Below, piece by piece: positions 24,602 through 33,378 of a DNA stretch of 64,000 nucleotides. Origin of the DNA: Simplicispira hankyongi (lineage in GTDB: Bacteria > Pseudomonadota > Gammaproteobacteria > Burkholderiales > Burkholderiaceae_C); the NCBI RefSeq assembly GCF_003570885.1, contig NZ_QXJC01000001.1, positions 1,302,001 through 1,366,000 on the forward strand, given 5' to 3'. The notes under the pieces are model-generated. The model saw nothing but the letters and a program-made list of their open reading frames with translations. It searched no databases and was not told the DNA's origin. Within the stretch, counting starts at the first letter, position 1; each line of letters begins with the position of its first letter. A program made the position numbers and the translations under genes.

Positions 24602-25612
24602 TCAATAGAGCTGCAGGCTGATCCAGTAGGCGATGGCCGCCACGAATGCGCTGGCCGGGATGGTCAGAATCCAGGCCCACACGATATTGCCCGCCACACC
24701 CCAGCGCACGGCGCTAGCGCGCTGCGCCGATCCCACGCCAACGATGGCGCCCGTGATGGTGTGCGTGGTCGAGACGGGAATGCCCAGCAGCGTGGCCATG
24801 AACAGGGTGATCGCACCGCCGGTCTCGGCACAAAAACCGCCCACGGGCTTGAGCTTGGTGATCTTCTGCCCCATGGTCTTGACGATGCGCCAGCCTCCGA
24901 ACATGGTGCCCAGACCGATCGCCGTGTAGCAGCAGACGATGACCCACAGCGGCGGTGAAGCGCTGTCTGGAGCCGCGTAGCCAGCGGCAATCAGCAACAG
25001 CCAGATGATGCCGATGGTTTTTTGCGCATCGTTGCCGCCGTGGCCCAGGCTGTAGGCTCCGGCGGAGAGTATCTGCAAACGGCGAAACCACTTGTCGATG
25101 CGGCTTGGCCGCGCACGGCGGAAGACCCAGCTCACGGCCACCATCATCAGCGAGCCGAAAACGAAACCCAGTAGCGGCGAGAGAAAGATGAAGGTCACGG
25201 TCTTGAGAATGCCCGAAGCGATGAGTGCGCCGGCACCCGTTTTCGCCATCACGGCGCCGACGATGCCGCCAATCAGCGCGTGCGACGAGCTGCTGGGGAT
25301 GCCGTAGTACCAGGTGATCAGGTTCCAGGTGATGGCGCCCATCAACGCCCCGAACACCACATGGGTATCGACCACTCCCGGCTCGACAATCCCCTTGCCA
25401 ATGGTGGCCGCCACGCTCAGGTGAAAGACGAAGATGGCAACGATATTGAAAAAAGCAGCAAATACCACCGCCTGCCCAGGCTTGAGCACGCCGGTGGAGA
25501 CCACCGTGGCAATAGAGTTGGCGGCGTCGTGAAAGCCGTTCATAAAGTCGAACACGACGGCCATCGCGATGAGCAGCGCGACAACCCAAAAAGTGGTCTG
25601 TACGGTTTGCAT
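24602..25612 (-). CDS. Low-affinity inorganic phosphate transporter (Pit family)
   Basis: A 336-residue secondary transporter that imports metal-phosphate with protons. It has the paired Pit signatures GFHDAANSIATVVSTGVL (near residue 26) and GGNDAQKTIGIIW-type repeat (near 195), the inverted-repeat membrane fold with about ten helices, and ITWYYGIPSSSSHALIGG and IPVSTTHTITGAIVGVG, the duplicated substrate-site loops. It lies 19 bases after the DUF47 gene in the same direction, the usual pair. With PhoX it suggests attention to phosphate supply. Confidence 0.94.
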   Translation of the reverse strand: MQTVQTTFWVVALLIAMAVVFDFMNGFHDAANSIATVVSTGVLKPGQAVVFAAFFNIVAIFVFHLSVAATIGKGIVEPGVVDTHVVFGALMGAITWNLITWYYGIPSSSSHALIGGIVGAVMAKTGAGALIASGILKTVTFIFLSPLLGFVFGSLMMVAVSWVFRRARPSRIDKWFRRLQILSAGAYSLGHGGNDAQKTIGIIWLLLIAAGYAAPDSASPPLWVIVCCYTAIGLGTMFGGWRIVKTMGQKITKLKPVGGFCAETGGAITLFMATLLGIPVSTTHTITGAIVGVGSAQRASAVRWGVAGNIVWAWILTIPASAFVAAIAYWISLQLY

Positions 25613-25631
25613 CGGTCAGCTGCCCGCAACG

Positions 25632-26279
25632 TCAGGAGTTTTCGAGGACGATGCCCTCGATCAAGTTGGCCACGTCTTCGCACTTGTCGGTGATGGTTTC
25701 CAGCAGTTCGTAGATCGCCTTGAGCTTGATGAGCTCACGCACGTCGGGCTCCTCACGGAACAATTTGCTCATGGCACTGCGCAGCACGCGGTCGGCGTCG
25801 CTCTCAAGCCGATCGATCTCTTCGCAGGTTTTCAGTGCCGCCTCGGCGGTCGCCGCATCCGCCAGCTTGTTCAGCAGCTTGACCGCATCGCGCATGCGCT
25901 CGACAGATTTGACGCTCAGATCGGTCAGGCGGGTGATCTCTTCCGTCATCTCGCGGATGTCGTAGAGGCTCATGGTTTCTGCAGAATCCTGGATCAGGTC
26001 GGCCACGTCGTCCATGGTGTTGATCAGCGTGTGGATCTGCTCGCGATCAATTGGGGTGATGAAGGTTTTGTGCACGGCCTTGTTGACTTCGTGCGTAATG
26101 CGGTCTGCCGCGCGCTCCGCGTTGTCCACGTCCTGGGCGTAGCGCTCGCGCAGGTGCGGCTCGTTGTAGTGCGCAACCATCTGCGCAAAGGCCTGTGCAG
26201 CCTCCACGATGCGCTCGGCATGCTGGTTGAACATTTCAAAAAAGTTGCCTTCGCGCGGCAAGAGCTTGCCAAACAGCAT
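25632..26279 (-). CDS. DUF47 (PhoU-like) Pit accessory protein
   Basis: A 215-residue all-helical protein of the DUF47/PhoU-like family. It starts MLFGKLLPREGNFFEMFNQHAERI and contains the duplicated E/D-rich helix motifs (DNAERAADRITHEV and DRLESDADRVLRSAM) that bind metal in PhoU proteins. It is expected to modulate the Pit transporter encoded just downstream. A longer frame to 26507 has no family support. The upstream region has a single CTGTCGT Pho-box half-site, too little to claim PhoB control. Confidence 0.92.
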   Translation of the reverse strand: MLFGKLLPREGNFFEMFNQHAERIVEAAQAFAQMVAHYNEPHLRERYAQDVDNAERAADRITHEVNKAVHKTFITPIDREQIHTLINTMDDVADLIQDSAETMSLYDIREMTEEITRLTDLSVKSVERMRDAVKLLNKLADAATAEAALKTCEEIDRLESDADRVLRSAMSKLFREEPDVRELIKLKAIYELLETITDKCEDVANLIEGIVLENS

Positions 26280-26409
26280 GTGGAACTCCAGGGAAAAACA
26301 GGAAGAGGTACGACAGAGGGGACGAAACGCCAGGGTTTCGCAATGGCGCGAGTTTAACGAGGCGCGGGCCATGAGCCTGCGCCAACGCTGACAACGCCGA
26401 TGACCGAGA

Positions 26410-26772
26410 TCAAGCGCCGCGGAATACGAAGTACACCGCACCCAGCATGCACAACCCAGCCCATAGGTAATCCCACTTGAGGGGCTGGCCCAGGTAGAAC
26501 ACAGCAAAGGGCACGAACACCGAGAGCGTGATGACTTCCTGGAGAATCTTTAGCTGGCCGATGCTCATCTGGGTAAAGCCGATGCGGTTGGCGGGCACCT
26601 GAAACAGGTACTCGAACAGTGCCACGCACCAACTGACCAGAGCGGCAACGTACCAGGGCGCGCTGGAGAGGTTCTTCAGGTGCCCGTACCAGGCAAAGGT
26701 CATGAACACATTGCTGGCGAGCAGCAGCAGCACGGTTTGTACGGGAATTGGCAGAGACTGAAAAGCATTCAT
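26410..26772 (-). CDS. DUF486 small membrane protein (DMT-like)
   Basis: A 120-residue protein with four membrane helices, of the DUF486 family, half-size relatives of drug/metabolite transporters; such proteins usually act as dimers. It begins MNAFQSLPIPVQTVLLLLASN and carries the family segments FMTFAWYGHLKN, FEYLFQVPANRIG and LKILQEVITLSVFVPFA. The function is unknown. The ATG at 26772 is favoured over an upstream start at 26868. Confidence 0.85.
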   Translation of the reverse strand: MNAFQSLPIPVQTVLLLLASNVFMTFAWYGHLKNLSSAPWYVAALVSWCVALFEYLFQVPANRIGFTQMSIGQLKILQEVITLSVFVPFAVFYLGQPLKWDYLWAGLCMLGAVYFVFRGA

Positions 26773-26892
26773 GGGGCGTGAGAATATCGCGGCGGCCCGC
26801 AGGTGAGAGAGAAAAGACCGGCACTGATGGGTAGGCAAAACTGGCCTCGGCGCCTGGTATTCGGCCACTCATTGCTAGAAAAAAATTAGCAA

Positions 26893-26921
26893 AAAAAAAC
26901 CGGCATGGAGCCGGTTTTTTG
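26893..26921 (-). terminator. Terminator after livF
   Basis: ACCGGC pairs with GCCGGT around a five-base loop, flanked by A9 and T6, so it can work on both strands. It lies 13 bases after the livF stop and ends the liv operon. Confidence 0.88.
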
Positions 26922-26933
26922 GGGACCGCTGCG

Positions 26934-27662
26934 TCACTCGCCCAGATAGGCGGCGCGCACCTTGGGGTCGCTGAGGAGTTCCTTGCCCGGCCCAGACATG
27001 GTGATGAGACCCGACTCCATCACATAACCGCGGTTCGCAATCGCCAGCGCGCGGCTGGCGTTCTGCTCGACCAGCAGCACGGTAACGCCCTGGGCGTACA
27101 CGTCGCGCACCACCTCGAAAATCTTGTCCACCATGATGGGCGACAGCCCCATGGACGGCTCGTCCAGCAAAAGCAATTTGGGCTGGCTCATCAATGCGCG
27201 GGCCATGGCCAGCATCTGCTGCTCGCCGCCGGACATGGTGCCCGCGAGCTGATCACGGCGCTCCTTGAGACGAGGAAACAGCGCAAACATGCGCTCCATA
27301 TCGGCTGCGATGCCGGCCTTGTCGCGCCGCACGAAGGCGCCCATCTGCAGGTTTTCGATAATCGTCATGCGCGCAAACACGCCGCGGCCTTCGGGCACCA
27401 TGACCAGGCCCTTCTTCACCAAGTCCCAGGCACCCTGCCCACGGATGCTCTGCCCCTGGTAGCGGATATCGCCGTCCGTCAGCCCCAAGGTGCCCGTGAT
27501 GGCCTTCATGGTCGTGGTTTTGCCAGCACCGTTGGAGCCGATGAGCGACACCAGCTCGCCCGAGCGCACGTCAAAATCGATGCCTTTGACCGCCTGGATT
27601 CCGCCGTAGCCCACCTTCAGGCCACTGATTTGCAGAAGAATATTGTTGTTCTGTTCGGCCAT
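26934..27662 (-). CDS. livF: Branched-chain amino acid ABC transporter, ATPase LivF
   Basis: A 242-residue ABC ATPase. Walker A is SLIGSNGAGKTTTMKAITG, signature TMSGGEQQMLAMARALM, Walker B LLLLDEPSMGLSP; the loop KVGYGGIQAVKGIDF is typical of LivF. I chose the ATG at 27662, nine bases after GGAGG; a TTG at 27668 is too close. It is the last gene of livHMGF; the livG stop is two bases upstream of its ATG. Confidence 0.93.
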   Translation of the reverse strand: MAEQNNNILLQISGLKVGYGGIQAVKGIDFDVRSGELVSLIGSNGAGKTTTMKAITGTLGLTDGDIRYQGQSIRGQGAWDLVKKGLVMVPEGRGVFARMTIIENLQMGAFVRRDKAGIAADMERMFALFPRLKERRDQLAGTMSGGEQQMLAMARALMSQPKLLLLDEPSMGLSPIMVDKIFEVVRDVYAQGVTVLLVEQNASRALAIANRGYVMESGLITMSGPGKELLSDPKVRAAYLGE

Positions 27663-27664
27663 GC

Positions 27665-28447
27665 TCAATGTCCTCCGGCGCCCAGATAGGCCTCGATCAC
27701 TTTTTCGTTCTTCTGCACGTCAGCCGGCGTTCCCTCGGCAATCTGCTTGCCGTAGTCGAGCACGGTGACGCGATCGCACAAGCCCATGACAAGCTTGACA
27801 TCGTGCTCGATCAGCAAAATGGTGCGGTTGTCCTTGCGGATGCGGTCGATCAGTTCGCGCAGCATCACCTTCTCGGTGGCGTTCATGCCGGCAGCCGGCT
27901 CGTCAAGGGCTATCAGCTGCGGGTCGGTCGCCAGCGCGCGGGCAATCTCCAGGCGCCGCTGATCGCCGTAAGACAGCGTGCGCGCCTTGTAATCGGCGTA
28001 GCTGCCAATGCCGACATAGTCCAGCAACTCCTGGGCGCGCTTGGCAATTTCTAATTCTTCCTTTTTGAAGCCCTTGGAGCGGAACACGGCGCCAAAAAGC
28101 CCCGAATGGGTACGGATATGCCGCCCCACCATGACATTCTCGAGCGCCGTCATCTCGGCGAACAGGCGAATGTTCTGGAAGGTGCGGGCAATGCCCGCCT
28201 TGGCCACCAGGTGCACCGCTTTGGGTGCATAGGGCTTGCCTGCCAGCTCAAACGTGCCGCTGTCGGGCGTGTAGAGACCGGTGATGACGTTGAAAAAAGT
28301 CGTCTTGCCGGCGCCGTTGGGGCCGATCAGGCCATAGACCTGACCGCGTTTGATGGTGATGCCGACATCCGAGAGGGCCTGCAAGCCGCCAAATCGCTTG
28401 GAAATACCGGATACGTTGAGCACCGGCGCATTGGAATTCTCTGCCAT
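27665..28447 (-). CDS. livG: Branched-chain amino acid ABC transporter, ATPase LivG
   Basis: A 260-residue ABC ATPase with Walker A GLIGPNGAGKTTFFNVITG, the LivG-type longer helical domain (IRTHSGLFGAVFRSKGFKKE), signature LSYGDQRRLEIARALA and Walker B LIALDEPAAGMN. The C-terminus ends in EAYLGAG, as in other LivG proteins. The ATG at 28447 has AGAAGGA seven bases upstream; the TTG at 28471 does not. Confidence 0.94.
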   Translation of the reverse strand: MAENSNAPVLNVSGISKRFGGLQALSDVGITIKRGQVYGLIGPNGAGKTTFFNVITGLYTPDSGTFELAGKPYAPKAVHLVAKAGIARTFQNIRLFAEMTALENVMVGRHIRTHSGLFGAVFRSKGFKKEELEIAKRAQELLDYVGIGSYADYKARTLSYGDQRRLEIARALATDPQLIALDEPAAGMNATEKVMLRELIDRIRKDNRTILLIEHDVKLVMGLCDRVTVLDYGKQIAEGTPADVQKNEKVIEAYLGAGGH

Positions 28448-28467
28448 ATTGTGTCCTTCTGCGGTGT

Positions 28468-29547
28468 TCAAGTCTTCTGCACCAGGCTCTTGCCGTGGTC
28501 AGGCGCGGGCCACAGGCCACGGGGACGTATCAGCATGACGATGATCATAGCCAGCGCGATCAGCAGCTGGCGCAGGATGGCCGAGTCAAGCCGGCCATCT
28601 GTCATGGCCTGCAACGGCCCTGCGACATAGCGCAGCACCTCGGGCAGTGCCGAAAGCAGCACCGCGCCCAGGATCACCCCAGGAATATGGCCAATCCCAC
28701 CGAGCACCACCATGGCAACGATCATCACCGACTCCATCAGGCTGAAGGATTCCGGCGAGACGAAGCCCTGGAAGGCACCGAACATGACGCCCGAGACGCC
28801 GCCAAACGAAGCCCCCATGCCGAACGCCAGCAGCTTCATGTTGCGCGTGTTGATGCCCATGGCCTTGGCGGCGATTTCGTCTTCGCGGATGGCCATCCAG
28901 GCACGGCCAATGCGCGAGTCCTGCAGGCGGTAACAGACCAGAACCGTCACCAGCACCAAGACCAGGAACATGTAGTAGTACAGCGTCACCGAGTTGATGT
29001 CGTAACCAAAAAGCTGGTGTGTTTTGCCCAGATTCAGACCAAAAACGGACACCGAATCGATCTGCCCTATCCCTTTGGGGCCGTTGGTGATGTTCACCGG
29101 GTGGTCCAGGTTGTTCATGAAAATGCGGATGATTTCCCCGAACCCCAGCGTCACGATGGCCAGGTAGTCGCCGCGCAATTTCAGCACTGGAAGACCCAGA
29201 ATCACACCGGCTGTGGCGGCCGCGACCAGCGCCAGCGGAATCACCAGCCACATCGAAATATGCAGGCCTTCAGGAAACATCGCCGCAATGTTGGCGAAGT
29301 TGTCCGTCAGCTGGGGCGAGGCCAGCAGCCCGAACAGGTAAGCCCCCACGGCGTAGAACGCGACGTAACCCAGGTCCAGCAGACCGGCGTAGCCCACGAC
29401 GATGTTCAGGCCAAGGGCCAGCATGACGTACAGCAGGGACAGGTCGGCAATGCGCACCCAGGCGTTGCCGAAGGACTGCAGGATCAGGGGCAGCACCAGC
29501 AGCGCGATGGCGCCAGCGACCCATTTGGCAAGGTTCTTTTGGTTCAT
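28468..29547 (-). CDS. livM: Branched-chain amino acid ABC transporter permease LivM
   Basis: A 359-residue permease with about ten membrane helices. Recognisable LivM motifs are LALGLNIVVGYAGLLDLGYVAF, YLAIVTLGFGEIIRI, the cytoplasmic coupling segment RAWMAIREDEIAAKAMGIN and VMVVLGGIGHIPG-like sequence near the end. It is the second gene of the operon, ten bases after livH. The start MNQKNLAKW is preceded by GAGGAC. Confidence 0.94.
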   Translation of the reverse strand: MNQKNLAKWVAGAIALLVLPLILQSFGNAWVRIADLSLLYVMLALGLNIVVGYAGLLDLGYVAFYAVGAYLFGLLASPQLTDNFANIAAMFPEGLHISMWLVIPLALVAAATAGVILGLPVLKLRGDYLAIVTLGFGEIIRIFMNNLDHPVNITNGPKGIGQIDSVSVFGLNLGKTHQLFGYDINSVTLYYYMFLVLVLVTVLVCYRLQDSRIGRAWMAIREDEIAAKAMGINTRNMKLLAFGMGASFGGVSGVMFGAFQGFVSPESFSLMESVMIVAMVVLGGIGHIPGVILGAVLLSALPEVLRYVAGPLQAMTDGRLDSAILRQLLIALAMIIVMLIRPRGLWPAPDHGKSLVQKT

Positions 29548-29557
29548 GGTGGTGTCC

Positions 29558-30487
29558 TCAGGCCCGGTCGGCCACACGTTCGCCGAACAAACCGGATGGG
29601 CGCAGCGTCAGGATGATGATGAGCACGATGAACGCAAAAATGTCTGCGTAGTTGCTCCCGAGAATGCCGCCTGTGACCGTGCCGATGTAGCCCGAGCCAA
29701 TGGCTTCAATAAGCCCCAGCAGAATGCCACCAACCACCGCGCCGGTCAGGTTCCCGATACCGCCAAACACGGCTGCCGTGAACGCCTTCAGGCCAGGCAA
29801 AAAGCCCATGGTGTGCTGCGCCGTGCCGTAGTTCGAGGCGTACATGATGCCGGCAATGGCCGCCAGAATGGCGCCGATGATGAAGGTGGCCGAGATCACC
29901 ATATCGGGCTTGACGCCCATCAAGGCGGCCACACGCGGGTTCTCTGCCGTGGCCCGCATGGCGCGGCCCAGGTTGGTATAGCCCACCAGCCAGGTCAGCA
30001 CCGCCAGCGAGATCGCCGTGACGCCCAGAATCAGAATCTGCGTGGACGTAATCACCGCGCCTGCGACCTCGAACGGCGCGGCGGGCAGCAGCGTCGGGTA
30101 GGGCTTGTAGTTGGGCTTCCAGATGATCATGGCCAGCGTCTGCAGCAAGATGGACATGCCCAGCGCGGTGATCAGGGGAGCCAGACGCGAGGCGTTGCGC
30201 AGGGGCCGGTAGGCCACCTTCTCAATCGTGAAATTGAGCGCCGCGGCGACGATGCAGGCAATGATGGTTGCCAGCAGCAAGATCAGCCACCCAGGCGCCC
30301 AGGGCATGGACGATTGCATCATGCCGATGCAGCTCCAACTGGTGAGTGCCCCCACCATCAGCACCTCGCCGTGGGCAAAGTTGATCAATTGAATAATGCC
30401 GTACACCATGGTGTAGCCCAAGGCTATCAAGGCGTACATGCTGCCGAGAACCAGACCGTTGATGATCTGCTGCAGCAAGATGTCCAT
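29558..30487 (-). CDS. livH: Branched-chain amino acid ABC transporter permease LivH
   Basis: A 309-residue permease, first gene of livHMGF. It begins MDILLQQIINGLVLGSMYAL with AAGGA before the ATG, and shows GYTMVYGIIQLINFAHGEV and GRAMRATAENPRVAALMGV (coupling helix), both typical. No periplasmic binding protein gene (livK/livJ) lies in or next to the operon, so the receptor must be encoded elsewhere. The 5' leader carries a TACAAT box and a hairpin with T6. Confidence 0.94.
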   Translation of the reverse strand: MDILLQQIINGLVLGSMYALIALGYTMVYGIIQLINFAHGEVLMVGALTSWSCIGMMQSSMPWAPGWLILLLATIIACIVAAALNFTIEKVAYRPLRNASRLAPLITALGMSILLQTLAMIIWKPNYKPYPTLLPAAPFEVAGAVITSTQILILGVTAISLAVLTWLVGYTNLGRAMRATAENPRVAALMGVKPDMVISATFIIGAILAAIAGIMYASNYGTAQHTMGFLPGLKAFTAAVFGGIGNLTGAVVGGILLGLIEAIGSGYIGTVTGGILGSNYADIFAFIVLIIILTLRPSGLFGERVADRA

Positions 30488-30569
30488 AAAAAAGTCCTTC
30501 GTGTGTGACGGGCTCAGGGTCAGGCACCGGGAATACGGTGCGGCTTTTTGGGCCTGTCTGCCATCTAGC

Positions 30570-30618
30570 AAAAAACCCGCCAGGAAAGCTGCCGTGCGGG
30601 TTTGAAGGCGGAATTGTA
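30570..30618 (-). promoter_or_regulatory. liv operon leader: TACAAT box followed by terminator-like hairpin
   Basis: On the minus strand TACAAT (30618-30613) is followed ten bases later by AACCCGC / GCGGGTT with a 15-base loop that holds a small CAG/CTG stem, then T6 (30575-30570). It lies about 85 bases before the livH ATG. The layout matches the guaC leader: near-identical -10 box, seven-base outer stem, small inner stem and T6. Confidence 0.55.
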
Positions 30619-30741
30619 GCGAGATGCATACCCAGCACCACTGCGGCACTGGAGGGGTTTTCCCTTGGATTCGGGACGCATCAGAGGTGTGCGTAAAACA
30701 TAAGATTAGCTACTTTTCATGCACATCCAAGGTGCACGCTC

Positions 30742-32076
30742 TTATCGGCCATCTTCCGCTTTGCCATCCTGCGCCTGCGCGTTGCGTGCCCGCAGCTCGT
30801 CCAGCCGCTCGGCAATGCGTATCTCCAGCCCCCTGCGAACCGGCCGGTAAAAATCTGGCGCCTGCATGCCCTCCGGCCAATAGCTTTCGCCCGCGGCAAA
30901 ACCGCCCTCTTCGTCGTGCGCATAGCGGTAGCCCTTGCCATAGTCGAGCTGCTTCATCAACTGGGTGGGTGCATTGCGCAAGTGCATGGGCACGGGGCGC
31001 GTGCCGTCCTGTTTGATCAAGGCACGCGCGGCGTTGTAGGCCTTGTAGACCGCATTGGATTTGGGCGCCACGGCCAGATAGACCACGCACTGCGCCAGCG
31101 CCAGCTCGCCCTCGGGGCTGCCCAGGCGCTCATACACCTCGGCGGTGTCCAGCGCCAGGCGCAGCGCACGCGGGTCGGCCAGGCCGATGTCTTCGCTCGC
31201 CATGCGCACCATGCGCCGCGCCATGTAGCGCGGGTCGGCGCCGCCGTCGAGCATGCGCACCAGCCAGTACAGCGCGGCGTCGGGGTCCGAGCCGCGCACC
31301 GACTTGTGCAGCGCGCTGATGGTGTCGTAGAACTGCTCGCCGCCTTTGTCGTAGCGGCGCATGCGCTCGCCCAGCACGCTGAGCACCCAGGCGTCGGTGA
31401 TTGCCTGCAGTTGCTCCTGCGCAGCCGCCATGGTGAGCGTCTCCAGCGTGTTGAGCAGGCGGCGAGCGTCACCATCGGCATACGCCACCAAACGCTCGAT
31501 TGCTACTTGTTCAATAGCAGGAACCCCTTGCTGCGCCTGCGCCAGGGCCACTATTTTCTTTAAATCTTCGGTGGTGAGCGGCTCCAGCACATAAACCGTG
31601 GCGCGCGAGAGCAGCGCCGAATTCACCTCGAACGAAGGATTTTCCGTGGTGGCGCCGATAAAGGTGAACAACCCGCTCTCGACATGCGGCAGAAAGGCGT
31701 CTTGCTGGCTCTTGTTGAAGCGGTGCACCTCATCGACGAAGACCAGCGTCGGCTGCGGGTGCAGGCCCGATTGCACCGCCTGCGCCCGCTCGACCGCCTC
31801 GCGGATGTCCTTGACCCCACCGAGAACCGCGCTGATGCTGATGAACTGTGCGTCGAAGGCATCGGCCATCAGCCGTGCAATCGTCGTCTTGCCCACGCCC
31901 GGCGGCCCCCACAGGATGCAACTGTGCGGGCGCCCAGATTCGAATGCCAGGCGCAGCGGCATGCCCGGGCCGAGTATCTTTTGCTGGCCGACCACGTCGG
32001 CGAGTCGGCGTGGGCGCAGACGCTCGGCCAGAGGCTGGTGGGAGGAGAGTTTGGCGGCGGGCACGTTACGGGGCAA
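30742..32076 (-). CDS. rarA: Replication-associated recombination protein A (RarA/MgsA)
   Basis: A 444-residue AAA+ ATPase related to clamp-loader subunits and human WRNIP1, acting at stalled forks. Visible are [20 protein letters not shown], Walker [20 protein letters not shown], Walker [19 protein letters not shown], sensor 1 [18 protein letters not shown] and sensor 2 [11 protein letters not shown], then the MgsA C-terminal domain with [19 protein letters not shown]. Residues about 171-194 coincide with a degenerate repeat copy. The gene is alone between the liv leader and a divergent DUF1304 gene. Confidence 0.94.
   Translation of the reverse strand: MPRNVPAAKLSSHQPLAERLRPRRLADVVGQQKILGPGMPLRLAFESGRPHSCILWGPPGVGKTTIARLMADAFDAQFISISAVLGGVKDIREAVERAQAVQSGLHPQPTLVFVDEVHRFNKSQQDAFLPHVESGLFTFIGATTENPSFEVNSALLSRATVYVLEPLTTEDLKKIVALAQAQQGVPAIEQVAIERLVAYADGDARRLLNTLETLTMAAAQEQLQAITDAWVLSVLGERMRRYDKGGEQFYDTISALHKSVRGSDPDAALYWLVRMLDGGADPRYMARRMVRMASEDIGLADPRALRLALDTAEVYERLGSPEGELALAQCVVYLAVAPKSNAVYKAYNAARALIKQDGTRPVPMHLRNAPTQLMKQLDYGKGYRYAHDEEGGFAAGESYWPEGMQAPDFYRPVRRGLEIRIAERLDELRARNAQAQDGKAEDGR
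31497..31565 (+). repeat. Degenerate palindromic repeat inside rarA
   Basis: The stretch reads ttcaatagcaggaacc, ccttgctgcgcctgcgcc and agggccactattttcttt, the block order of the repeat family, with the palindrome largely lost. It encodes the [19 protein letters not shown] region in frame. Confidence 0.5.
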
Positions 32077-32187
32077 AGTGGGCGTGGTGCATAGCGCTAT
32101 TACAACGGTTTTACAGCGACCCTCACCAACACAGTAACGCCAAGGCCGCTATGCTGCGGGACTTCTCACCCTGCACACCCGTCCGCC

Positions 32188-32544
32188 ATGCTGCTCGCCG
32201 CCAACATCGTCGTCGCCGCCATCGCCCTGCTCCATGTGTATATCCTGGTGCTGGAGATGTTTTTGTGGGACAAGCCGGCCGGGCTGCGCGCCTTTGGCCT
32301 GAACCAGGAACTGGCGACGGCCACCAAGGTCCTGGGCGCCAACCAGGGGCTGTACAACGGGTTTCTGGCCGCGGGGCTGTTCTGGGGCCTGTGGCTGGGC
32401 GATGCGGGGCTGTCGGTAAAAGTGTTCTTCCTGCTGTGCGTGGCCGTGGCGGGGCTGTTCGGCGCTGCCACCGCGAGCCGCAAGATCCTGTTCATCCAGA
32501 CCGTTCCGGCTGCCCTCGGTCTGGCGCTGTTGCTGCTGGCCTGA
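32188..32544 (+). CDS. DUF1304 small membrane protein
   Basis: A 118-residue protein with four membrane helices and the DUF1304 hallmarks: HVYILVLEMFLWDKPAG near the N-terminus and ANQGLYNGFLAAGLFWG in the middle. The function of the family is unknown. It is divergent from rarA (about 110 bases between starts) and convergent with lolA, whose stop is 12 bases away. Confidence 0.88.
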   Translation: MLLAANIVVAAIALLHVYILVLEMFLWDKPAGLRAFGLNQELATATKVLGANQGLYNGFLAAGLFWGLWLGDAGLSVKVFFLLCVAVAGLFGAATASRKILFIQTVPAALGLALLLLA

Positions 32545-32556
32545 CTGTGGACCGCA

Positions 32557-33189
32557 TTACTGCTTGAGCACATCGGCCCCCTGCGGCACCTTGAAGTCGA
32601 ACGTGGAAGCCGGCAAAGCCGCATTGGCCTGCACCTTGTCGAAACGGATCATGGAGCGCTGGCCGAAACTGTCCAAGATTTCCAGCGCTGCCAACTGCTC
32701 GCCGCGCAGGCCGACGCGCACGCTCTGCAACTGCCCATCCTTGGCCTTGGGCGTGGCGTGCACCCACTGCAAACCGTCCTGCTCGGGGGCGGATTCCAGC
32801 GTGAAATCTTTCGTCAGCGCCTGCAAATTGGGCGCCGAGGCCAGCAGCGCAGCGGGCGTGCTGCCCAGCGCTTTGGCCTGGGCGCGCTCGGTCACCTGGT
32901 TCAGGTCAGCGTCATAGAGCCACAGCGTCTTGCCATCGGCAACGATGGTCTGGACAAAAGGCTTCTTGTAATCAAAGCGAAACTGCCCGGGCCGCTCAAA
33001 GGCAAAGCTGCCACTCGACGTTTTGACGCGCGGCGCCTGCCCGTTCTTGGAGGGCGCCGTCACCTCCTGCGTGAACTCTGCCTGCGCCGAGTGCGTGTTC
33101 TGCATAAAAGTTTCAAGGCTTTTTAGGCCGTCAGCGCTTGCTGCGCTTGCGCAGACAGCTATGAAAATTGCAGTAATCGTCTTTTTCAT
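32557..33189 (-). CDS. lolA: Outer-membrane lipoprotein carrier protein LolA
   Basis: A 210-residue periplasmic chaperone that carries lipoproteins from LolCDE to LolB. It has a signal peptide (MKKTITAIFIAVCASAASA), then LKSLETFMQNTHSAQAEFTQEV, RPGQFRFDYKKPFVQTIVADG and YDADLNQVTERAQAKAL, the characteristic half-barrel segments. It lies downstream of ftsK, the usual order, with a 190-base gap holding a hairpin element. Confidence 0.94.
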   Translation of the reverse strand: MKKTITAIFIAVCASAASADGLKSLETFMQNTHSAQAEFTQEVTAPSKNGQAPRVKTSSGSFAFERPGQFRFDYKKPFVQTIVADGKTLWLYDADLNQVTERAQAKALGSTPAALLASAPNLQALTKDFTLESAPEQDGLQWVHATPKAKDGQLQSVRVGLRGEQLAALEILDSFGQRSMIRFDKVQANAALPASTFDFKVPQGADVLKQ

Positions 33190-33310
33190 TCATATCCCTT
33201 GAGAGTCGGTTCCCGTTGTATCGCAGATGGCGCCACCCCGACGTAAGACTGGGGCCGTGCCCTCTACCAGCGGACACCGCGCAAGGGCCGCCCCGCTGCG
33301 CCGGTGTCGT

Positions 33311-33364
33311 CCCCCTTCCCGAATCGCGCAGCGATTCGAGAGAAGGGGGAAGCGGCGCAGCCGC
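33311..33364. repeat. Double GCA-loop hairpin between ftsK and lolA
   Basis: A stem CCCCCTT / AAGGGGG encloses GAATCGC-GCA-GCGATTC, followed at once by GCGGC-GCA-GCCGC. Similar intergenic elements of the form (C-rich)-(palindrome with GCA loop)-(G-rich) are, to my knowledge, common in Comamonadaceae genomes, so it is probably a repeat element rather than a gene-specific site. Confidence 0.55.
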
Positions 33365-33378
33365 TCAGGGGGATGCCT

